Part shown: piece after piece, positions 57,816-62,839 of the stretch
Layout: the number at the start of each line of letters is the position of its first letter
How positions within the stretch are numbered: position 1 is the first letter of the stretch
Assembly: GCA_963620595.1 (NCBI GenBank)
Contig: CAVFAY010000016.1
Location: forward strand, 1 to 62,839
DNA length: 62,839 nucleotides
Direction: 5' to 3'
From: Butyricicoccus_A sp963620595
Lineage (GTDB): Bacteria > Bacillota > Clostridia > Oscillospirales > Butyricicoccaceae
Position numbers and translations under genes: made by a program
Notes under the pieces: model-generated
Told to the model about the DNA's origin: nothing
Seen by the model: the letters and a program-made list of their open reading frames with translations, nothing else
The model's database searches: none

Positions 57816-58607
57816 ATGAGAAAACTGCATTTTACACACAGTAAAACCTTAGATTTTGATGTGCCTGTCATTGACCACAGTTTCTCTCTGCGGCTGGAAC
57901 CGCACACAGACAGTAGACAAATCATCTGTGATTTGCGCAAGCAGGTACTCCCCACAGAACATTTAACTGAAGTGACAGATGAATGGGGAACAACCATGTG
58001 CATTGGCGATTGCTATGCTCCACATACACATTTTTCGTATTCCGTTTCCGGTATTGCTTGGATGAAAGATACGCCGTACACAGAGGGTTCTCTGCACTCT
58101 GCTTATCGGTATCCATCGGAATTAACACATCCCGGAGATGCCATCCATCAACTCTATGCGCAGGCACATATTTCTTCCGGCAATCCAACGGAGCGGGCAG
58201 AATCTTGGATGCATTTTATTTATCAGCAAATGACGTATGAAAAAGGCATAACAACCGTGCAGACCACGGCAGAACAGGCCGCGGTACTGCGTTGCGGCGT
58301 TTGTCAAGATTTTGCACATCTCATGCTTGCCCTGTGCCGTTTGGATGGAATACCTACTCGATATATCGTCGGGTATCTCTACGGAGAAGGAGAAACCCAT
58401 GCGTGGGTCGAAATTTATGACGGAACGCGTTGGTGCGGTCTTGATCCAACAAATGATTGCCTGATTGACAGCCGATATATTACATTGACACGCGGACGAG
58501 ATTACAACGATTGTATCTTAGACAAAGGCTTTTTTCGCACATCCGAAACAAAACCACGCAAAGTCCAGCAAGTGCAGCGCGTCCATGTTATCGTTCAGGA
58601 TATATAA
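57816..58607 (+). CDS. Transglutaminase-like cysteine peptidase/amidotransferase
   Basis: A 263-residue protein with an N-terminal beta domain of the bacterial-transglutaminase N type (about 1-95) and a transglutaminase core. The catalytic triad is Cys 163 in RCGVCQDFAH, His 195 in EGETHAWVE and Asp 210 in CGLDPTND. Members linked to CP-ATP-grasp genes are predicted to hydrolyse or transfer amide bonds in peptides. There is no signal peptide, so it acts in the cytoplasm. It is third in the operon, 13 bp after the alpha-E gene. Confidence 0.92.
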   Translation: MRKLHFTHSKTLDFDVPVIDHSFSLRLEPHTDSRQIICDLRKQVLPTEHLTEVTDEWGTTMCIGDCYAPHTHFSYSVSGIAWMKDTPYTEGSLHSAYRYPSELTHPGDAIHQLYAQAHISSGNPTERAESWMHFIYQQMTYEKGITTVQTTAEQAAVLRCGVCQDFAHLMLALCRLDGIPTRYIVGYLYGEGETHAWVEIYDGTRWCGLDPTNDCLIDSRYITLTRGRDYNDCILDKGFFRTSETKPRKVQQVQRVHVIVQDI

Positions 58608-58679
58608 CACACAAAAAACACACGGAACAGCCGAAAACGATGCACTACTCGGTTATTCTGATGTCTCGGAGGAATTATC

Positions 58680-59645
58680 ATGATTGAAGAGGTCGTTTCT
58701 GTCGGACTCCCTGTCGATGAACGATGGAAAATCATCAAAAACCGTATAGAACCGGAGCAAGGAGCTCACTCCGATGCCAAGCGCATTTGTATTGTCACCG
58801 GCACGCATGGCGATGAATTGGAAGGACAATATGTCTGCTATGAGCTTGCACGGCGCATCAACGAACAAAAGCATTTACTTAACGGTATCGTTGACATTTA
58901 TCCGGCGCTCAATCCGCTTGGCATTGACTGTATTATGCGTTCGGTTCCAAAATTCGATCTGGATATGAATCGTATTTTTCCAGGTTCCAGTACCAGTGCA
59001 ACAACAGAATACCTTGCGTCAGAAATTATAAAGGACATGAGCGATGCCGATATGGCGATCGATATTCATGCATCCAATATCTTTTTACGTGAAACACCGC
59101 AAGTTCGCGTCAATGAAAATACTGCTGATACCCTACTCCCCTACGCAAAGTTGCTCAACACAGATTTCGTATGGGTGCATGCTTCGGCAACTGTCTTGGA
59201 ATCAACGCTCGCACATAGCTTAAACAGCAGAGGTGTCCCTTGTCTAGTTGTAGAAATGGGTGTTGGTATGCGTATCACACAGGAATACGGCAAACAGCTG
59301 GTGAATGGTATTTTCCGTCTTATGTGTGAACTTGGCATCTGGTTGGGAGACGCGCCAGCTATCCGTGAACCAATAGTCTCCCGTGACCGCCGTGTCAGTT
59401 TCGTCAACGCAGAGGCATCCGGCGTGTTTATTCCGTGCTCACAACATTGGACACATGTCAATGCCGGTGATCGCATTGGCAGCATTGTTTATCCTGCCAC
59501 TGGAGAAATTCTGCATGAATGCTGCGCAGAAGTGTCCGGACTGCTGTTTACGCTGCGAGAATATCCTATTGTTTATTCCGGTTCTTTGATCGCCCGCATA
59601 TTGGAGGATACAGACACAATCGCAGAGGAGGCCAATCATTCATGA
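58680..59645 (+). CDS. Succinylglutamate desuccinylase/aspartoacylase-like zinc hydrolase
   Basis: A 321-residue M14-like amidohydrolase. The zinc motif His 43-x-x-Glu 46 is in TGTHGDELEGQ, the substrate Arg is in DLDMNRIFPG (Asn 97, Arg 98), the second zinc His 130 in AIDIHAS, and the probable general base Glu 192 in LVVEMGVGM. The C-terminal part is the beta-rich domain of the AstE/AspA family. It should cleave an N-acyl or peptide-like amide. It lies 72 bp after the transglutaminase gene and overlaps the next paralog by 4 bp. Confidence 0.9.
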   Translation: MIEEVVSVGLPVDERWKIIKNRIEPEQGAHSDAKRICIVTGTHGDELEGQYVCYELARRINEQKHLLNGIVDIYPALNPLGIDCIMRSVPKFDLDMNRIFPGSSTSATTEYLASEIIKDMSDADMAIDIHASNIFLRETPQVRVNENTADTLLPYAKLLNTDFVWVHASATVLESTLAHSLNSRGVPCLVVEMGVGMRITQEYGKQLVNGIFRLMCELGIWLGDAPAIREPIVSRDRRVSFVNAEASGVFIPCSQHWTHVNAGDRIGSIVYPATGEILHECCAEVSGLLFTLREYPIVYSGSLIARILEDTDTIAEEANHS

Positions 59646-60577
59646 TAAAAGAAACCCTATTTGAACTGCCATCTCCGTATCGAGACCCGCTGCACGTTAC
59701 CGGTTACCGATTTGGTCGCGGAGAAAAATCTGTGTGCATCGTTGGTGCTATGCGCGGCAATGAAATCCAGCAGTTATACATCTGTTCTCAGCTCGTTCGT
59801 ATTTTACAGCAATTCGAGAAAAAAGGGCAGCTAGTCAAAGGGAATGAAGTCCTTATCGTTCCGTCTGTCAATCATTATTCTATGAACATTGGCAGACGGT
59901 TCTGGGCAATGGACAACTCCGATGTCAATCGTATGTTCCCCGGCTATGATCGCGGCGAGACAACACAACGTATTGCAGCCGGTGTTTTTGATTGTGTGCG
60001 CGGCTATCGATACGGCATTCAATTCGCATCATTTTATGTGCCCGGAGACCTTATCCCACATGTCCGCATGATGGATACTGGTTATCAGTCTACCTCTCTC
60101 GCTAATTTATTCGGATTGCCGTACACGTTAATTCGCAAACCGCGTCCTTATGATACAGGTACTCTTAATTACAATTGGCAGATATGGGATACCAATGCTT
60201 TTTCCGTTTATACCAAAGAAACAGATCATATCGATGAAGCATCTGCCCATCTGGCTGTGGTATCTGTTCTGCGCTTTTTATCCCGCATGGGTATCTTAAA
60301 ATACCATTGCCACAGCGGATACATCGCTTCTACCATCAAAGAGGAAAATCTTCGTTCTGTACAGTCTGACATATCCGGCATCTTTAAGCGACTCAAGCAG
60401 CCTGGCAACGAGATTTCTTACGGAGATGAACTGGCACAAATTATTCATCCGCTTGAAGGATATATCATCGGAAGCATTTATGCTCCTTGTGATGGCATCA
60501 TCTTCTTTGCTCACGCAGAGCCACTTATCAACGAACAAACAACCGCATTTCGCATTATTCCTCGCCTGCACGGCTAA
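59642..60577 (+). CDS. AstE/aspartoacylase-like paralog lacking zinc ligands
   Basis: A 311-residue paralog of the preceding protein. The fold marks are kept (VCIVGAMRGNEIQQ, DVNRMFPG at 94-101, the C-terminal YIIGSIYAPCDGIIFFAHAE). The zinc residues are not: the His of H-x-x-E is Arg 38 (Glu 41 remains), and the Asp-x-His pair of the first copy is Gly 125-Ile-Gln 127 here. It is thus likely inactive, or uses another mechanism, and may regulate or pair with its neighbour. The ATG overlaps the previous stop (ATGA), giving equal co-translation. A strong hairpin follows. Confidence 0.87.
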   Translation: MIKETLFELPSPYRDPLHVTGYRFGRGEKSVCIVGAMRGNEIQQLYICSQLVRILQQFEKKGQLVKGNEVLIVPSVNHYSMNIGRRFWAMDNSDVNRMFPGYDRGETTQRIAAGVFDCVRGYRYGIQFASFYVPGDLIPHVRMMDTGYQSTSLANLFGLPYTLIRKPRPYDTGTLNYNWQIWDTNAFSVYTKETDHIDEASAHLAVVSVLRFLSRMGILKYHCHSGYIASTIKEENLRSVQSDISGIFKRLKQPGNEISYGDELAQIIHPLEGYIIGSIYAPCDGIIFFAHAEPLINEQTTAFRIIPRLHG

Positions 60578-60585
60578 ACATATAT

Positions 60586-60635
60586 ATGAAAAGCGAAACC
60601 GACATGGAAAAATCCATGTCGGTTCCGCTTTTCAT
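60586..60635 (+). terminator. Terminator of the ATP-grasp/alpha-E operon
   Basis: A 23-bp stem with one mismatch, from ATGAAAAGCG to CGCTTTTCAT (60586-60608 with 60613-60635), and a 4-nt loop. The T tract is within the stem. It also separates the convergent flavodoxin gene. Confidence 0.8.
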
Positions 60636-60738
60636 GTATGCTGTTAAGGAATTGTATGTTAGATTTATCGGATATTAGACTTGCGACATATCTTGGCGGA
60701 AGATGTCTATGGGTATCTAAGCCGCGTTCGATGAAAAA

Positions 60739-61161
60739 TTATGCCAGAGCTGCGCCCAGAGCCTTGCAAGCTGCAATGCCGTCATCGTCCGGTGCTTCGT
60801 TGCAGATGACGCTGTCAGTTGCCAGAACTGCGCCGAAATCTGCGCACTGATCTTCCCAAGAATGCATCCATTCGCCAGTGCCCCAGCCATAGGAACCGAA
60901 CAGTGCAATGTTCTTGCCGCCGAGCTTCGGGCCGCAAGCTGTGAACATCGGCTCAAACTCAGACTCTTCCAGAACTTCTGCACCCATTGCCGGGCAGCCA
61001 AATGCGATAGCATCGTAATCACCTACCATGCCCTCGTTAAAGTCACTGCAGAAGAACAGAGATACATCTGCGCCCTTCTCCTTTGCGCCCTCTACGACTG
61101 CATTTGCCATTGCCTCTGTGTTACCGGAACCGCTCCAATATACTACTGCTACCTTTGCCAT
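60739..61161 (-). CDS. Flavodoxin (short-chain electron carrier)
   Basis: A 140-residue clostridial flavodoxin. The phosphate loop VYWSGSGNTEAMANA is at the N terminus, FGCPAMGAEVLEES is the 60s FMN loop, and FGSYGWGTGEWMHSWED is the 90s loop with the stacking Trp or Tyr. It replaces ferredoxin as a low-potential electron carrier, often when iron is scarce. ATG 61161 follows AAAGG by about 10 nt. It lies 56 bp behind the DUF2325 gene whose promoter has a metal-box-like operator, so it is probably in that transcript. Confidence 0.93.
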   Translation of the reverse strand: MAKVAVVYWSGSGNTEAMANAVVEGAKEKGADVSLFFCSDFNEGMVGDYDAIAFGCPAMGAEVLEESEFEPMFTACGPKLGGKNIALFGSYGWGTGEWMHSWEDQCADFGAVLATDSVICNEAPDDDGIAACKALGAALA

Positions 61162-61217
61162 GTTGATTACCAACCTTTCTTGAAAAAAATCAATGTATTT
61201 ATCGCGCAGAAACGTTC

Positions 61218-61502
61218 TCAGGACGCGTGCTCTTCCAAAATGTTGCGCAGAGCAGACATGGAACTCGAATGAGAACGTGCGACAATCATGTTGTCCTGTC
61301 CCTTGGTTTCGTTTAATGCATATCGCAGCATCTTATGGGACATGGTGCTGGTGAACAGCACCAGCAGATCAGGGCATCCGATCTTGTTTTTCAGACCGTC
61401 TTTCATCTGCGTGAAGACTTTTGCCTGACAGTCATATTGTTTGCAAAGATCTTTATAGCGGCGTACCATGCAATCATTGCCGCCAACAATTACTACACTC
61501 AT
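61218..61502 (-). CDS. DUF2325 family protein
   Basis: A 94-residue protein with the DUF2325 pattern: SVVIVGGNDCMVRRYKDLCK at the N terminus, KVFTQM, a LVLFTSTMSHKMLRYAL segment and ARSHSSSMSALRNIL at the end. The family is small and Rossmann-like, with no known function, and is often found near iron, redox or cell-division genes. AGAGGTG lies 5 nt before ATG 61502. It is first in an operon with flavodoxin under the promoter/operator at 61519-61547. Confidence 0.85.
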   Translation of the reverse strand: MSVVIVGGNDCMVRRYKDLCKQYDCQAKVFTQMKDGLKNKIGCPDLLVLFTSTMSHKMLRYALNETKGQDNMIVARSHSSSMSALRNILEEHAS

Positions 61503-61518
61503 GCTTTCACCTCTTATC

Positions 61519-61547
61519 AAATTAGTGTTTGCTAACCTATCATTCAA
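61519..61547 (-). promoter_or_regulatory. Promoter with metal-box-like operator (DUF2325-flavodoxin)
   Basis: On the minus strand -35 TTGAAT (61542-61547), a 17-bp spacer and -10 TAATTT (61519-61524). The spacer holds GGTTAGCAAACACTAA. Read on the plus strand, 61522-61540 matches 14 of 19 positions of the DtxR-family consensus TTAGGTTAGSCTAACCTAA. The same TTAGC-N5-CTAA dyad recurs at the AraC promoter. Confidence 0.6.
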
Positions 61548-61570
61548 AAAACAACGCCCGCGGGCGTTTG
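61546..61570 (-). terminator. Rho-independent terminator of the AraC-type gene
   Basis: A perfect 16-bp palindrome AACGCCCGCGGGCGTT (61553-61568) followed on the minus strand by GTTTTTT. It lies between the AraC gene and the DUF2325 promoter. Confidence 0.87.
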
Positions 61571-61623
61571 TTTTCGTTTGACAATGTTAGTTTACGGTAA
61601 TTTCGCGCATTTCTCCACTCCAT

Positions 61624-62610
61624 TTAGAGCGAACCATGCTCCAAACAGACATTTTGTCCATTTGTATTTCGATACTCGTTCGGCGTGACGCCAAGAACGT
61701 CTTTGAATGCCTTTGCAAATTTACTTGGATTTTCATAGCCGTATCGTCCAGCGATCTGCATGACAGTGTCATTGCTTTGCCGAAGCGCACAAGCAGCAGC
61801 CTGCATTTTTTGCGAGCGCGTGTACGCATAGATAGAAACGCCATAAACGCCTTTAAAGCTATTCTTTAATTGCGTTGGGGATACATAAAATTGCTCTGCC
61901 AATTCATCAATTGTCACGCGCCGATCCATATGCTGTGCCAAATAGCGTCCAGCGTCTTTTGCCAGTGTGACCTGACTGCCAGAGTAGCTGCGCTCATGTA
62001 CGGTGTCGTCATCCAATTTCATGCTACTGAGAAATAGCAGCAATTCCAATATCTTCACTTTGAAATAGCCCTTTCGGATACTCTCAGGGACCGTATACAG
62101 CTCCGAAAAAATATGTGCCAAGCTTGGTTGCGACCGAACAACATATCCCGCCTCATTTTTGCAAAATTTTTGAATGAGCGTTGTCGGCTGGACATTGACA
62201 TCCTTTAAAAAACAAGAGAGACACATCGGCGAATGATCTGCGTCAATCAAGATGGATATTCCATGATAATGGCTGAGCGGATAATACGACTCGTGGCTGC
62301 AATTTTTTCTCTGCTGAATAGATAAGTCTCCCGCTGTAATGTAATAAAATTGATTGCCACATTCACATTCCGCGCGGCCTTCTCTACAGTGATTGATCTC
62401 TAAAAAATTTCCATTCATTGCTGGTTTCATGCCAGATCTTTGCATATGAATGTCATTATAGACCAAATCAATACCCGGAAACACATGATAGCAAGTCATA
62501 CGTGCATCTCCCGTTTCGTCTTTACGGGTATAAACTGTACAGTCATCCTCTCTCGATATAACCTGTACGCTATTTCCATATATGCACTTTTCCTGTTCTG
62601 TCAATTTCAT
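61624..62610 (-). CDS. AraC-family transcriptional regulator
   Basis: A 328-residue regulator. The N-terminal sensory region is not a typical cupin; it contains HCREGRAECECGNQFYYI with several Cys residues. The C-terminal double HTH has DRRVTIDELAEQFYVSPTQLKNSFKGVYG and VMQIAGRYGYENPSKFAKAFKDVLGVTPNEYR. This architecture resembles regulators of siderophore or metal uptake genes in Clostridia (inference). ATG 62610 has AGGGAG 13 nt upstream; a TTG at 62637 would add nine residues. The promoter carries a copy of the metal-box-like dyad. Its targets may lie beyond the window. Confidence 0.88.
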   Translation of the reverse strand: MKLTEQEKCIYGNSVQVISREDDCTVYTRKDETGDARMTCYHVFPGIDLVYNDIHMQRSGMKPAMNGNFLEINHCREGRAECECGNQFYYITAGDLSIQQRKNCSHESYYPLSHYHGISILIDADHSPMCLSCFLKDVNVQPTTLIQKFCKNEAGYVVRSQPSLAHIFSELYTVPESIRKGYFKVKILELLLFLSSMKLDDDTVHERSYSGSQVTLAKDAGRYLAQHMDRRVTIDELAEQFYVSPTQLKNSFKGVYGVSIYAYTRSQKMQAAACALRQSNDTVMQIAGRYGYENPSKFAKAFKDVLGVTPNEYRNTNGQNVCLEHGSL

Positions 62611-62658
62611 GATATGTAGAACACTCCCTGCATACAAAGTATTGGTTTGCCAATTTTA

Positions 62659-62709
62659 TTAGTTTTAGCTAATCACATTATATAATACCACACGCAGGTT
62701 TTCTGTCAA
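62659..62709 (-). promoter_or_regulatory. AraC-gene promoter with metal-box-like operator
   Basis: On the minus strand -35 TTGACA (62704-62709), a 16-bp spacer and -10 TATTAT (62682-62687). TTAGCTAAAACTAA (62659-62672) overlaps the predicted start site and matches the DUF2325 operator TTAGCAAACACTAA at 12 of 14 positions. Confidence 0.6.
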
Positions 62710-62748
62710 TAGTTTTGCACAGGTAATTTCTATTTTCAGCATTTTTTT

Positions 62749-62788
62749 CAAAAAGAAACGGACATTCCATAGAACGTCCGTCTTTTTG
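62749..62788. terminator. Bidirectional terminator-like hairpin near the window end
   Basis: A stem ACGGAC/GTCCGT extended by CAAAAAG/CTTTTTG across a 2-nt bulge. It can terminate in both directions. Its right edge touches the IS end. Confidence 0.7.
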
Positions 62789-62839
62789 AACTGCACCCCA
62801 TTTGTTAGACAGTATGATATACTATCTAATAGATGGGGT
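62786..62839. mobile_element. Left end of an IS3-like insertion sequence (cut by window edge)
   Basis: The last 54 bases start TTGAACTGCACCCCA and go on with TTTGTTAGACAGTATGATATACTATC to TAATAGATGGGGT, which resembles the ends of IS3-family elements (TGCACCCC tip and TTGTTAGACAG). Its tip matches the small element at 5915-6017 at TTGA, TG, ACCC and GACA positions. The transposase would lie beyond the window. Confidence 0.55.

Noticed and set aside
55766..60577. Idea that the ATP-grasp operon is a phage-defence system
   Set aside because: No nuclease, toxin, reverse transcriptase, sensor ATPase or mobile-element flank is present, and the families point to peptide or amide metabolism.

Overview
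The window looks like a chromosomal segment of an anaerobic, gut-type member of the Clostridia (Firmicutes), probably near the Oscillospiraceae/Butyricicoccaceae. The evidence is a low-GC Gram-positive style gene set (rbgA/ylqF, ytaF, an rplS leader, a type A RNase P RNA, YkoEDC, EcfT), strong AGGAGG ribosome binding sites, TTGACA/TATAAT promoters, two flavodoxins and a sigma-54 activator. The genus is an inference. Most genes lie on the minus strand.

Layout. 1-3.9 kb: three identical tandem tRNA-Pro(CGG) genes (the first cut by the window edge), a FeoA-like protein, a trigger-factor paralog without the ribosome-binding domain, a Cof-type HAD phosphatase, a Nudix hydrolase and a cytidylate-kinase-like protein. 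3.9-8 kb: a LysE/HxlR/GNAT operon divergent from a PNPOx-like protein with a long dyad between them, a 103-bp internally deleted IS, and a flavodoxin/unknown-protein operon divergent from a TetR regulator. 8-15 kb: a putative sigma-54 regulon with a BCCT transporter, an AGCS symporter plus TIM-barrel isomerase, and a PAS/AAA+/Fis activator. Both transporter operons have GG-N10-GC promoters about 180-200 bp upstream of their starts. 15-20.3 kb: a MATE gene with an internal deletion, then a hexitol PTS operon (SorE-like dehydrogenase, DeoR regulator, mannitol-type EIICBA). 20.4-25 kb: a TPP-riboswitch operon thiD-ykoE-ykoD-ykoC-tenA for salvage of the thiamine pyrimidine. 25-32 kb: membrane and envelope proteins (unknown anchored protein, SH3-domain protein, SPFH/NfeD pair, EcsC, OYE flavoenzyme, Na/Pi-PhoU transporter). 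32-47 kb: housekeeping genes for proteolysis and growth (lysA, engB, lon, clpX, clpP, tig, thrC, dipeptidase, UPF0102, rnhB, rbgA, lepB, rplS). 47-55.4 kb: cytoplasmic GH13 amylase, YtaF, ABC-F ATPase, murD, rnpB, Nudix and asnB.

55.6-60.6 kb holds the most unusual unit: a five-gene plus-strand operon with a circularly permuted ATP-grasp ligase, a short alpha-E protein, a transglutaminase-like protein and two AstE/aspartoacylase-like proteins. The second of these has lost zinc-ligand residues. The operon starts from a good promoter and has a leader with two terminator-like hairpins. It looks like an uncharacterised peptide or amide-bond making and breaking system. asnB lies divergently beside it.

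60.7-62.8 kb: a flavodoxin, a DUF2325 protein and an AraC regulator whose promoters share a TTAGC-N5-CTAA operator resembling DtxR-family metal boxes, suggesting metal (iron) control. The window ends inside the left end of an IS3-like element whose tip resembles that of the small element at 5.9 kb.
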